A DNA stretch of 64,000 nucleotides from Lumbricus rubellus (GCA_945859605.1 OX243816.1:31385074-31449073); one strand, 5' to 3'. Positions 47,341-59,170 are shown, numbered from the stretch's first letter. Notes: generated by a model not told the origin, from the sequence alone. Numbers and translations are program-made.

Positions 47341-48667
47341 GAATATTGAAATCTCACGACGAGCATGAACGAATCCCGCTTCGAGGGATCCTGAAGCATC
47401 GCGGCGACCACAGAGAAACCCCGGTCAAGAGCATCCTCAAAGCCGAGCTTCCAGCTACGGAGGCAGAGTCGAAGAGCATCCACGGAATACTGAAGCATGA
47501 CAGCACGCCATCTTCCATCACCGACCGGCGGCACCAGAGCATACTGAAGCGTGAGAAGGAATCGACGAGTGAAGTGCCTTTGCGTGGGGTGCTGAAGAAG
47601 GACTCTGATCCATCAGAGGAGAGAGGGGAGGACGATATGGAACCGGAGGTGGCACCATCCTGGCGCTCGAATGAGCAGCTGCTACTCGGCAGCGACCAGT
47701 CATCTGGAAATGGTGGAGTCGTTGATGCGGAGGCTGATGATGATGATATCCCGTATATGGATGATGATTCTACTGATGAAGAATTGAATGAAGGGAACGG
47801 AAAGAAAAAGGAGAGTGATGGTAATGATGTGGAAGAAATTGGATCGGCTTTTGTATGGAAGATTGACAATGGATCAGCTGGAAACAAAGGAGACAGTGGA
47901 ACGGCTGAAAACAAGGGAGACAGTGGATTAGCTGAAGATAAGGGATACAGCGGATCAGCTGAAAACAAGGGAGACAGTAGTTCAGCTGAAAACAAGGGAG
48001 ACAGTGGATCAGCTGAAAACAAGGGAGACAGCGAATCAGCTGAAAACAAAGGAGACAGCGTATCAGCTGAAAACAAAGGAGACAGTGTATCAGCTGAAAA
48101 CAAAGGAGACAGTAGATCAGCTGAAAACAAGAGAAACAGCGCATCAGCTGAAAACAAGGGAGATGGTATATCAGCTGAAAACAAGGGAGACAGTGTATCA
48201 GCTGAAAACAAGGAAGACAGTAGTTCAGATGAAGACAGCCTGGGAGACAGTGTATCAGCTGAAAACAAGAGAGACAGTAGTTCAGATGAAAACAGGGGAG
48301 ACAGTGGATCAGCTGAAAGCAAGGGAGACAGCGTATCAGCTGAAGATGAGGGAGACAGTAGTTCAAATGAAAGCAAGGGAGACAGTGGATCAGCTGAAGA
48401 CAGGGAAGACAGCAAGTCAGCTTTCGTGCGAAATGAATTCAGTGGATCAGATGTAAGTAAGGATGTTAGTCGATCAGCTGCAGACAATGAAGACAGTGAA
48501 TTGGCGATAGTGCCAGAAGGAAGCACTGGATCTGCTGCAGAAAACAAGGGAGACAGTGGATCAAGTGCAAAGCATGGAGACAGTGTATCAGACTTTGCAA
48601 GCAAGGAAGGAGAGGGATCAACTTCAGACCAGGGAGACAGCGCGTCTACTGAAGACCAGGAAGACGG
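47341..48667 (+). CDS. SVIL: Supervillin exon with six SILK-type motifs and an acidic 9-residue repeat array
   Basis: Acceptor gtgtttag at 47340, donor gg|gtaggg at 48668; phase 1 in, phase 2 out, fitting both neighbours. If the donor were not used, the frame would stop at TAG just after it. The first 83 residues contain six [GS]-[IV]-L-K motifs (GILK, GILK, SILK, GILK, SILK, GVLK) spaced 15-18 residues apart. Human supervillin has an SILK (VRSILKSQ) in the same relative position. An acidic stretch follows (DADDDDIPYMDDDSTDEE) and then about 20 copies of a nine-residue unit, SAENKGDSV-like. Low complexity and charge suggest disorder. [GS]IL[KR] is the known docking pattern for protein phosphatase 1; whether this protein uses it is inference. 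Confidence 0.85.
47860..48420 (+). repeat. SVIL: 27-bp coding tandem repeat within the SVIL exon
   Basis: Units like 'tcagctgaaaacaagggaga' plus cagtg, about 20 in all, mostly in frame. The repeat also keeps long frames open on the opposite strand and in another + frame. Confidence 0.9.
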
Positions 48668-49835
48668 GTAGGGTATAACATCTGTGTTCTCTTGCTGAGT
48701 ATAAACTTTTCATGACTGAAATGGTCTTATTTGCATGATACGTGCCTGGTAAGAGAATTACCCATGATGCCAAGGCAACATTAATCCAGGCCCAGGATTA
48801 TTGGGTTCTCTCAGGCCCTGAGCAGAACCCACAAGACCAGGATAAAAAAAGTATTATTTTTTTAATGATAAATAAAGACAGTTCTCAGATAGACTGACTA
48901 ACTGAAGGCAGAAGGTTCAACCCTTGCAAGAAAGAGAAGCCAAGGTAAGGAAACCTTGCAGTCACCTTATGTCAGCCACATTCAGACTTGGAGGTGACAG
49001 GAATTGTTTGCCTTTAGCCAGCATCAGATACCTAACTTCGAATCCTATAGAGCATGATAACTTAATATGTAAAACCCTTGATTTGGTTTGCTCGCTTTTT
49101 CTCTACCGCTACTGTAAACCTGGCAAAGTTTTTTCCTTCTTCCGTTACTTGTTGTTGGTGCATTTAGATGCTGACGATAAATCTGTAAATTATATTTTTA
49201 TGTAAGTCATCTCGTGTGAAAGCAACTTGATGCTCTTTCTTTTTTGAGCCACAGTGCAGAACTTAATACCAGTAAGCAATAAAAAAACCTGCAAATCGAA
49301 AACGAAGGCCTGGGGCGTATGTGCTGAAGCCGAGTTTAGAAATCACGAGACTAACGAGCGTTGTCAAATTTGGCATAGAGACTGAGACCAGGCTCTGAGG
49401 CCTAAACTGAGCAGCCAATGAGCCTATAGCATCCGACTAAAATCTGATTACTTGCATTAAAATGATAATTTATGATCATGCAATGACCGGTTTTGAACCA
49501 CAAAGGCATAGAAGTTAGCAAACTTTACTCTTATAGTACCGTTATGTGCACTGCCATTTGGACAGGATACCTCTGCCTAGTTTATATCTGCTATTTTCTG
49601 TCACTCTGCCACATTCACCTATATTTCCTAGAGGTCATCGAGACCAATTGGCTGGGTAGTTTTTGCTTTCATTATACTAAGTAGTTTAACAAGTTGTGAT
49701 ACTATAAATAATAACAACAATCATTGTTTCAATTTTCAATCTGACAAATACGCAGAATGACTGCAATTCATAGTATGAACTATGAACGGATGATAGCAAG
49801 TTATTAGTGAGGAGTTGAATTTAACTGAACATTGG

Positions 49836-51030
49836 GTAGCAGGAAGCTATCCCGCATTAGTGCACTCTTCAGCAGGAAGCTATCCCGCATTAGTGCACTC
49901 TTCAGCAGGAAGCTATCCCGCTTTAGTGCACTCTTCAGCAGGAAGCAATCTCGCATTAGTGCACTCTTCAGCAGGAAGCTATCCCGCATTAGTGCACTCT
50001 TCAGCAGGAAGCTATCCCGCTTTAGTGCACTCTTCAGCAGGAAGCTATCCCGCATTAGTGCACTCTTCAGCAGAAAGCTACCCCGCATTAGTGCACTCTT
50101 CAGCAGGAAGCTATCCCGCATTAGTGCACTCTTCAGCAGGAAGCTATCCCGCATTAGTGCACTCTTCAGCAGGAAGCTATCCTGCATTAGTGCACTCTCC
50201 AGCAGGAAGCTATCCCGCATTAGTGCACTCTTCAGCAGGAAGCAATCTCGCATTAGTGCACTCTTCAGCAGGAAGCTATCCCGCATTAGTGCACTCTTCA
50301 GCAGGAAGCTATCCCGCATTAGTGCACTCTTCAGCAGGAAGCAATCTCGCATTAGTGCACTCTTCAGCAGGAAGCTATCCCGCATTAGTGCACTTGTCAG
50401 CAGGAAGCTATCCCGCATTAGTGCACTCTTCAGCAGGAAGCTATCCCGCTTTAGTGCACTCTTCAGCAGGAAGCTATCCCGCATTAGTGCACTCTTCAGC
50501 AGGAAGCTATCCCGCATTAGTGCACTCTTCAGCAGGAAGCTATCCCGCATTAGTGCACTCTTCAGCAGGAAGCAATCTCGCATTAGTGCACTCTTCAGCA
50601 GGAAGCTATCCCGCATTAGTGCACTCTTCAGCAGAAAGCTACCCCGCATTAGTGCACTCTTCAGCAGGAAGCTATCCCGCATTAGTGCACTCTTCAGCAG
50701 GAAGCTATCCCGCATTAGTGCACTCTTCAGCAGGAAGCTATCCCGCATTAGTGCACTCTTCAGCAGGAAGCTATCCCGCATTAGTGCACTCTTCAGCAGG
50801 AAGCAATCTCGCATTAGTGCACTCTTCAGCAGGAAGCTATCCCGCATTAGTGCACTCTTCAGCAGAAAGCTACCCCGCATTAGTGCACTCTTCAGCAGGA
50901 AGCTATCCCGCATTAGTGCACTCTTCAGCAGGAAGCTATCCCGCATTAGTGCACTCTTCAGCAGGAAGCTATCCTGCATTAGTGCACTCTCCAGCAGGAA
51001 GCTATCCCGCATTAGTGCACTCTTCGCGCC
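49836..51030. repeat. 33-bp minisatellite, 36 units
   Basis: The unit is aggaagctatcccgcatt followed by agtgcactcttcagc. Variants recur in pattern: 'agcaatctcgc' units are numbers 4, 13, 16, 23 and 30, and 'gaaagctaccccgc' units are numbers 8, 25 and 32. Units 23-29 and 30-36 form a seven-unit (231-bp) higher-order repeat, with matching variants at 50571 and 50802. Since 33 is a multiple of three, three reading frames stay open for about 400 codons. No splice signals or non-repeat coding flank support a gene. Confidence 0.95.
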
Positions 51031-51839
51031 AGAGTGTTACATAAACTCCTCCTGGTAGTCATTGTGCTTTAGCCTTGTGACGTGACAGCATGATGAGCTG
51101 GGGCCTTATGATGTAGTCAATGTGCTACATCCTTATGTACTACCACATTGCAATGTAGTTATTCACATATTCGAACAATGCATAATTACCACAAGATTTA
51201 GAATGGGATGAAACATACTTTAGCGCTCTCTAGTATCAATTGTTCAGAGAACTGATAATAGGTAGAACTGTAAATATTGAGAGATGATGGTCAGATATTA
51301 TGTCGATCGACATAATACACAATTGCCATTCTTCCTAATATTACAGAAAATATTATCTAAGTGTTTGGTTTTAGCAAGGACTGAAAGTGAGCCGAGGGGT
51401 CGGTCCAGGTCATTCAATCATTTTGAGCATTTGATTAAACGCTGTTAGCTGATGCCCTCTGACCTCAAAAGGACCAAATTATTTTTTCAAACCACTTTAA
51501 GCACTGGTTTTAACTCGGTTGTTCTAGTAGGCATATTCATCAAAGGGCAGTAGGAAAGTTTTAGCATAGAGTTGACCAAGTTTTGTGTTCCAACACGGTG
51601 CTGTGACAGTCTGAGACGAGATCCTGACCAGTACTATAAGTATGTATGGCATTGTATGTTTGTATTTATATGTATACTGCTAATATTTGCAACTTCACAG
51701 CTCTAGTGGAGGTATTGAAAACTTGATACCACTTGACCAGCATGCATAGTTCATGTTATGCATAAACAGAGTTGCTATATACAGATCAGTTGGCAGCTTA
51801 TCAGATTTGTTGAAAACTTTACAACAGATCTTTCTCACA

Positions 51840-51970
51840 GTTACTCTGCCACCTCTGATCCTCTGGACTACGACCTTCTTCGGACTACTTTTTGAACAAC
51901 CCTTCTGACTAGACAGTGCTCGTGAATAAGCTGGTGCCCTGTGCTTGACCTTGACTTTCGCGTGGCACTT
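51840..51970 (-). repeat. Dispersed repeat, about 130 bp (copy 2)
   Basis: Reverse-orientation copy of 6860-6990 (ctctgccacctctgatcctc ... aataagctggtgc). Confidence 0.7.
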
Positions 51971-52031
51971 TAGAAATTTGGAGATTACAATTATGATTAC
52001 GATTCTGAATGCAACAGGACAGTTTCTGGAG

Positions 52032-52200
52032 CGCAAATAATTATATTCAAAGGAATAAGATGCTGGCATTTGTCACATTTTCATTACCCACTTGTGCCTT
52101 ATGAATATTTATGAGCACAAATAATTATATTCAGAGGAATGAGCTGCTGGCATTTGTCATATTTTCATCACCCTCTTGTGCCTTATGAATATTTATGAGC
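52032..52200. repeat. About 84-bp tandem duplication
   Basis: gcaaataattatattcaaagg ... ccttatgaatatttatgagc occurs twice head to tail with few differences. Confidence 0.85.
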
Positions 52201-52232
52201 CCTGTAGAATCATCAAATTAATTGTATGTAAC

Positions 52233-52281
52233 ATGCTGCATTCTGCCAGCCTGAAGTCTGGATTAAACGAAAATTGAATTC
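52233..52281 (+). repeat. Dispersed repeat tail, copy 2
   Basis: Matches 32865-32930: aacatgctgcattctgccag then gattaaacgaaaattgaatt. Confidence 0.65.
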
Positions 52282-52904
52282 ATTGACTTGGAGTATTTCA
52301 GTCTCTAGTGCAATTACCTCTCAGGTCATCAACATAACATACTATCATCGTGAATAACTGAATATTCACTAGTCTGAATACATGTAGTTCATGAATATTG
52401 ATTAAGTGCTGCTTAATATATCTTGCATGGACAATGTTTATATCCTGGAAGTGTGGCAGCATGCATTATCTGTCAGCATAAGTGGAACATCTTTAGCCTG
52501 GTAGCTAGCAATTAGCTGGTGCCCTTAATGCTAATTTTCACAGCGTTGGGCTTTTGTTCCTGTTCAGCGGTGGTGCATTCTGATGTATGCGATGCGTGCG
52601 AATCAGTTGAGTTATGCTATACGGTTAAATGAAACCGATTCATTAATTAAATTAATTATTTTAAAAGTTAACGGCAGTGGATTAGTAGATGCTTATTTGG
52701 AGGATGTATCAGCCTGGAAAGTAAACTTTAATTAATTGGTTTAGTTTTAATCGTAGACGGAACTACCAGACGATATTTTCAAATTACTTTGATTGGATTG
52801 CAAAAGTAAGTGCGAAGCTATTTCAATTATGTTTATAAGTTCACCAGTTTTTTTCTTTCGTGTGTCACCAATCTTTGTCTCAGCTTACCACCAGCAAGTG
52901 TCAA

Positions 52905-52975
52905 TGGCTGATTGGTTGGAGTGCTTAGCTCGTGTTGCTAGGTTGTGAGTTCAAGTCTTGCCCCAGGTGGTTACT
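52905..52975 (+). repeat. tRNA-derived SINE head
   Basis: Box A-like tggttggagtgcttagctc and box B-like gagttcaagtcttgccc at normal spacing. It is followed by unrelated sequence, not a tRNA acceptor stem. Confidence 0.45.
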
Positions 52976-53142
52976 GTGTGTGTGTGGGGCCATGACCAAG
53001 GAGGATTTATACATGGTTTCTTAGCATCACTGATTTTCTGAGATGAACTTAACTATAGATGTCATTTGGTTGTGTGTCATTTTGAAGTTCAGAAGAAGTG
53101 CAAGATCAAATACAGTTGTATTTTTTTTCTTGTTTAATTTCA

Positions 53143-53330
53143 TCAGTTTCTGTCTTGGTTCACCACTTTCTGTCTTGGTTCACCACTTTCTGTCTTGGTT
53201 CACCAGCTTATGTTTTTGGTTCACCACTTTCTGTCTTGGTTCACCTGCTTGTGTCTTTGGTTTACCAGCTTGTGTCTTTGGTTCACCAGCTTATGTCTTT
53301 GGTTCACCAGCTTATGTCTTGGGATTGGGG
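53143..53330. repeat. About 20-bp tandem repeat
   Basis: ctgtcttggttcaccactt-type units repeated about nine times; looser 'ttggttcaccca' copies continue to about 53800. Open frames across it are by-products. Confidence 0.85.
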
Positions 53331-53877
53331 AGCAGAATGAGTAAACCAACACAGAAATTGGACATCTGATGATGAAAGACTGAAAATTTCAATTTTCAGT
53401 CACCTTCTTTAACTTGGCTTATCTCATTCAGTTGTACTTTACTTTGTTCTGTCCCCATTATTTCAGTAGACTATATCCTCATATGCTCATTTTATAACCT
53501 CAGTTCAATGGTTTCAGTCTCTGTCAATGTATTTGAATTCTATTTGATGCATTTTATACATTTAAATCTCATTTAAATCTCAGCTCCCATTTCATTCTAG
53601 GTTCACCCATGTCATTCTTGGCTCCCCTTTTCTTATTATTTACTTCACCCATCTATTTCTTGGCTCCCCATGTCTCATTATTTGCTTACCAATTTCTTTC
53701 TTGATTCAAGCATCTCAATCTTGATTCACCCATTTAGGTTTTGGGTCATTCGTTTAAGTTTTGGTTCACCCATTCAATTACCCATTCAATCTTTGTTCAG
53801 TTCACACACAAAGAAAAGCATTTGGTTGGACAGTTAAGTCATTGGGTTGGAAAGGTATATTATATAAAATCGTTTAA

Positions 53878-54779
53878 CCGCTTAACCGCCGCATGCCGGA
53901 TATATCCGGCGCCCTGCGAAAATCCTCACGCCTTACCACCGGATAAATCCGGCATTAACGTAATGACTCAGGCATAGGGCTGGCGTGTGTATTTTATGCG
54001 GTATGGCGCATATTATATTAGCAGAGGATGTCAAAGGATATATTTGGGCGAAAATTTTTTTTCATAGGCTACTTCCGGTCTGATCATGCCGATGCAACCA
54101 TGACGCATAGTAACATACAAAATAGCGAAATGCAAGTTCGCAAGCAAAGAAGTTTCACACAGAATTTTAGACAGTAATTCAGATGTAGAGTTAGATTATA
54201 ACAACCATTCAGATAGTAATCAATCCGATGACGAAACCCGTGCAATTCAGCATGCAGGAAACGATTACGACGATGACATCGACGATGGATCGCATGCGCG
54301 ACAAGACACAAATCAATACATTGAGTCAGATATTACCGATGGCTTTGTATGGACGTCTGCTTACAAACAGTTACCCATCCTGTACCCCTTTTACGGGGTT
54401 ACAGGTGTGTCTGTGGATGCAAATAATCTCACAGCCGGACAATTCTACGCTTTATTTGTTTCTCCTGATGTTATCCGCCCCTTTATTACTCTACGGATAT
54501 TTCTTAGGCCTACCTGTCCACAGATTTTTACCTGTCCACAGGTTTTTTACCTGTCCACGTATATTTTTTTACCTGTCCAGTGTGTCCACTGATATTGTAC
54601 GTGTCCACATATATTTTTTTACTCTACGAATATTTCTTGATTGTTTTTGTTTTGGTTTATACTTGTTCAGCAAATGTAAAAAAATTAATTACGCAACTAA
54701 CAATAAGCCACGAAAATTTCGCTATTGCTACCAATAATGGTGCGGCGCCAGGATTTTTTGGGTTGTGGCGGTTAAGCGG
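53878..54779 (+). mobile_element. piggyBac-type element, decayed
   Basis: Exact 13-bp terminal inverted repeats ccgcttaaccgcc / ggcggttaagcgg flanked by TTAA (53874-53877, 54780-54783), the piggyBac signature. Subterminal ccggatatatccgg and ccggataaatccgg palindromes lie near the left end. The interior keeps the first part of a transposase and then breaks into a 'cctgtccac' short repeat (about 54510-54610). Confidence 0.88.
54099..54490 (+). pseudogene. piggyBac-type transposase, N-terminal fragment
   Basis: ATG 54099 opens a short frame to 54174. From 54170 a second frame carries an acidic Asp/Ser-rich segment (SDSNQSDDETRA) and then FVWTSAYKQLPILYPFYGVTG and LTAGQFYALFVSPDVI. Acidic N terminus followed by such a block is typical of piggyBac transposases. 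The catalytic DDD region is absent, so this is a remnant with a frame change at about 54170. Confidence 0.65.
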
Positions 54780-55205
54780 TTAATGACAAAACCAAGTGAC
54801 ATGAGTAGAAAGGCAAGCAAAACACTGAACAATAATCGCCATGATCTCATGATCTATCAGAGATCTTTTTGCACTTAGATACAGAATCCCGTTTATCAAA
54901 AAGGAAGCTGAAATTGAGTCACAGAACTACAAACCACATGGTTTATAGCCACATGGTGTATAGCCACGCAGCTTAATTAGTGTTGCATACAGAATGACAG
55001 GTATAGTTTAGAATGAATTTTTGGATCTGGGGGGGAGGGGGTGGCTGGAAATGATCCTGCATACATGCTGATCTTTTCCCCTTCATACTGGAACATTTCC
55101 ATTTGCCTTAACCTCCAGAGGATATGCTGAAATGACCAAAAGTCTAATTTTGAGCACTTCAGTCTCACTGCACTTGTTTTAGTCGTGTTTCACTCGGCTT
55201 TTGTC

Positions 55206-56230
55206 TACACCGTGAGTCAAAAAAAAGTAAGCCAAATTGTTTTTCATATATCTCTAATGCCTGATAACATATCACGCTAAAATTTTCCAAATATTTAGAG
55301 AATTGGACCAAGAATATTATTCCAAAATTTCATGAGATAAAACTGAACGGATTAAAAGATATGAATCTGTAAACTTCATATGCCGAAATTGCCGTTTACA
55401 AGCAATTTTCTGTCAGATTCAGTAAAATGTAAGTCAAACTTTTTCTCATATCTCTAATGCCTGATGATCTATCATTCTAAAATTTTCCAGATATGTAGAT
55501 AATTGAACTAGCAATATGACCCCAACAGTATGATTTGATTATTTAATTAAATAAGATGCTCAAAATGTCATTCTTCAGCTTCCACGCAAGCCTTGAGGCG
55601 CAGGCGCCATTAGGCAACAGCATCGTCGATTATCCTCTGGTCCAGGCCATCCCACACTTCCAACAAGCGTTGCTTCAGATCGTTTATATCATGGATTGTT
55701 GTCTGGTAGACTCGGTTTTTCATTATGCACGCTCCACACTTTATATTCCGTAAAATTTTACTCCAGGATCACTGAAGACCAAAATTGGGAATTATCAGGC
55801 ATCAAAACTGCAGCGAACACCATAACAGATTTGCTGAAAACTGAAATTTCGGAGATGAAGTTCAAATATTCATATCTTTCTATCCGTTCAAATTTATTAC
55901 ATGATATTTTGGAATCCTATTCTAGGTTCAATTATCTAAATATCTGGAAAGTTTTAGTATGATTAATTAGCTGGCATTGGAGATATAATAAAACAGTTTA
56001 GCTTACTTTTTATTGAATCTGACAAAAAAATTGCTTGTAAACGGCAATTTCGGCATATGAAGTTTACAGATTCATATCTTTTTATCCGTTCAATTTTATC
56101 CCATGAAATTTTGGAATCATATTCTTGGTCCAATTCTCTAAATATTTGGAAAATTTTAGCGTGATATGTTATCAGGCATTAGAGATATATGAAAAACAAT
56201 TTGGCTTACTTTTTTTTGACTCACGGTGTA
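55206..56230 (-). mobile_element. Mariner element with long, duplicated inverted repeats
   Basis: Flanked by TA; ends acaccgtgagtcaaaaaaaa and ttttttttgactcacggtgt. The outer inverted repeat runs about 220 bp (55206-55430 against 56010-56230). A second, more diverged copy of the same repeat lies inside it on each side (about 55430-55520 and 55850-56010). The minus strand retains part of a transposase. Confidence 0.85.
55570..55750 (-). pseudogene. Mariner transposase C-terminal remnant
   Basis: The minus-strand frame reads NIKCGACIMKNRVYQTTIHD, then NDLKQRLLEVWDGLDQRIID, DAVA, a stop, and WRLRLKACVEAEE. The block VWDGLDQRIIDDAV...WR-RL-AC aligns with AWDKMDQRIIDESV...WRTRLRAC of the mariner at 2022-2533, so both are one family. 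An in-frame stop and the missing catalytic core make it inactive. Confidence 0.8.
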
Positions 56231-57610
56231 GTACCATTACTCCAGTGATTAACTTGCTGGACGGAGATTGTTTTTAGATTGTTAATCCAGTTGTGTATAA
56301 TAAATACTCTGATCATATATTATTGATCAATAGGATTATGAGATGACACAATAGAAGACTGACTGTCCACCCACCCACCCTCATATATTCCATGGATAAT
56401 AAAATGATGGCGTTGATGACTCACTGTAAATAAAAAATAAAAATTTCAATCTTGGTCCATTTGCGACTGCTGCTGAAGTTCACTGGTTTCACTCTCATTT
56501 TGATCATCCATTTTTAAATCTCAGATCATTGATTTCTTTCATCGCTTCATATTTTTCAGTGTTTGATCCCATGTTTTTGCTCTCCTGCCGTTTAGTTCAT
56601 TGGAAATGAGTGTGAAATAGAAGCTGGGGTGTGCGTGAATGATGGGTGCAGGGTGTGAAGAATGTGAATAGATGAGATTGTATGATATATGTACCTGCTT
56701 GAGTTGCTATTAAAGTTTTTCAGCATTCCTCCGATGTTGATTAGTTTTATTTTAAGCATCCTGACATATCCTGCTTTGATGATAATGATTTACATACATA
56801 TAGGTCATGTCTAATATTGTCTATGCTGGTTGGTGTTGACCCTGCAACCCTTGAGGAGTCTCATGGAGTCAGACAATGTGTTCATCATCTGCATGCATTT
56901 GAATAGTTAATGTTTGGTACGACTAGATGCGTAGTGCAACTGTTCACGATATTCAGACATCCGGGTTTGGCCACAATAAATGTGCTGTGAGAAGACAGTT
57001 TTTGTGCAAGGTTGCTCTAGGTTCTTGAGTAATGTTATTATATGTGACCTAGGGAAAATATATCTCAATGTGAGACAATCTGTTCTACAGAGCCAGTAGT
57101 GCGTGTTGCTTGGAATATAAGAGTTTAAAGTCCTGATCATATGGTGGGCGAATTGTCTGCACTTACAATAGAATAGAAAGTACAAATCCCAAAATTTAGG
57201 AGGATCAGCTACAGATGAAGCACTTCCCAAGGATTATCTGGCTGAGAAGTAGATGAAAAGAAAGTAAAGTGATGTAAAGTTGCAAAATAACCAAAAGGCA
57301 AAATTCGGCAACTACCTGCCAGTGAAACTTTAGTTTTTTTTGTGTGGCTACAGGATGTGTGTCCAACAAATTGTCTCTCTAGATGACACTCGAAAACACT
57401 CGAACCGTTGTTCTCATGCCCATTATCACATGTGTTATTTCACCCGCACACCATTGCTGAAATATGGTATCAAACACTGTCAAAGATATTATATCAATCT
57501 AGAACCATAGAATGATAATTTTTTTATTTTGTCGACCATTATTTATTCATAGTTAATGTAATTTGTTTTTCGCAAAGTGATTGCACAGAAGTACCTCTCT
57601 GTTTCTGTAG

Positions 57611-57799
57611 CTTTGAGGGAGTTTTTGACTCGGACATGAATTCGAGGTTCCATCGGCCAGAGTTGGGACGTTCTGTGAGTCACGTTCGTCACTTGACGGA
57701 ACCGACGACGTCCGATGCGAGACAAGAGGCGGAGACTCTGCTTGCGATTCCAGAAGTCAGGGCTGAAAACATCACTCCTAAGTCGTCGGTTTCAGAAAG
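57611..57799 (+). CDS. SVIL: Supervillin exon
   Basis: 189 bp, acceptor tttctgtag, donor ag|gtttgt; phase 2 in and phase 2 out, matching the previous and next exons. It encodes FEGVFDSDMNSRFHRPELGR ... RQEAETLLAIPEVRAENITP and ends VSER. With the next exon it forms SER-LAALQKSGENWKRRQE, matching the conserved KERLALLKKSGEEDW motif of human supervillin. Confidence 0.85.
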
Positions 57800-58745
57800 G
57801 TTTGTGACTGATCTCTTCTGTTCATCTAACCTATGCGATCTCTGTCTCTGGCGTTGACGGGCATCTAGCTCTTTGCTCTGCTATGAAGGGACAACTCCTA
57901 GTTCCACTGGCTCACGTTGCTGCCAGGCAATGCCGAGCTTTCTCGTTTGTTTAACTAACAACTGTCCATATCAAATGACCACCCTTCAAAGCTACGTTTA
58001 TTATATCTGACCTATCAAACTTTCTTTTATGAATCTGTCATGTCTTTTTTCTTTTGTTTGTGGCTGGTCCGGGAGTGCTGCTGAGTAGATTTCTTGAAGG
58101 GGGTACTATATAAGTTGATAGAATGAATAATCTCTTCTTCCCTTAATATTTTAGTCTATCTTGTTTATAATTTTCATTTCTTATCATCTGATCTGTTGAA
58201 TGTTGACAACAAGAATCCTGAACGTAACCGTTCTAATCTGATCTTCTCTTATCAATTCATGTGTTATTTCACGCACACTTGTCTTCTCAACTAAGCATTA
58301 TGATTTGGTGCTTGAAAGTAAGTTTGATGCTCAGTGATCAAGATTATTGGCTACATTTCTTCTGGTCGAAAGTCTAAGTAAATTATTGTTCACATTGTAT
58401 TTGTTTCTGTGGTTCATTATCTTTTGAACAAGTACTCTAGGATCTATCCATTGCTGTCTGAAAATTTAAGCAAAGAGCAAAAAACGAACACCTCCAGTAC
58501 AGTGTGCATAGAACTTGAGAGATTTATTTGTTTATTTTGAGTTGTGTTATATTACCATGGGCCACTGACTGGGAAAGGCTAAGCTTTCTGGGTCAACTCA
58601 ACCACCACTCTGTTTTGGATCATCATCATGGGGAGGGCTGTGTTATCACTTTCAGATCACTTTGTTTGCTGTAGCGACTGTTAACATCATAGGCCGCACG
58701 CTTTTGTGCAAGACTTGTCTTCTTAAAGCGTGTTACAAATTTTTG

Positions 58746-58800
58746 GAGCGCTCCTGAGTAGTAACCTTGAAGGAGCGCTATATCAAATTTTCAGTAAATA
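58746..58800 (+). repeat. SINE/L2-like 3' tail
   Basis: gagcgctcctgagtag...ccttgaaggagcgctatatcaaat: an inverted gagcgct pair followed by an A/T-rich short-repeat tail. Confidence 0.6.
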
Positions 58801-59035
58801 AAATCATATATTTAATTACAATGACAAAATAAACATTATTACTAGTTCAGTGTACTATTATTTCATTTGATGATACCTCATCATGTCTAAATAGATATAA
58901 ATCTAGTGGATAATGTCAGTTATAAACAGCTAACCATGTAGGAATTGCTATACATTTAAACCCTTCTGACCGTCCTATAAATTGGCTCTCTGCTTTTGTT
59001 TTGACTTTGTTGTAACCTGACGGGTTGCACATGTC

Positions 59036-59170
59036 ATCCCGATTGTTAATAAAGGAAGATATTTATATGTATTATATAAATATATATTATTGTAATGTCA
59101 AAATTCATCCCGATTATTAATAAAGGAAGATATTTATATATATTATATATTATTATTATTGTGATATCAA
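59036..59170. repeat. About 70-bp tandem duplication
   Basis: tcatcccgattgttaataaa ... gtcaaaat is repeated head to tail with minor changes, just before an SVIL exon. Confidence 0.85.

Larger units (their letters stand above)
48668..57610 (+). other. SVIL: SVIL intron, 8.9 kb
   Basis: Phase 2 intron. It holds a 33-bp minisatellite, a piggyBac derivative, a mariner and several short tandem duplications. Stretches 48670-49800, 51060-51840 and 56231-57610 show no exon or RNA gene. Confidence 0.7.

Noticed and set aside
47354..48604. 416-codon open frame on the minus strand, and a second + frame of 150 codons
   Set aside because: They mirror the 27-bp coding repeat of the SVIL exon, whose phases, splice sites and motifs support the chosen frame.
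49836..51030. CRISPR-like regular array
   Set aside because: Units are contiguous with no unique spacers, and the DNA is eukaryotic; it is a minisatellite.
49804..51058. Three ORFs of about 400 codons with 11-residue repeats
   Set aside because: All arise from a stop-free 33-bp minisatellite; the frames end soon after the array and lack splice or start context.
53043..53369. ORFs with repeated SPLSVLVH-like words
   Set aside because: Frame by-products of a ~20-bp tandem repeat.
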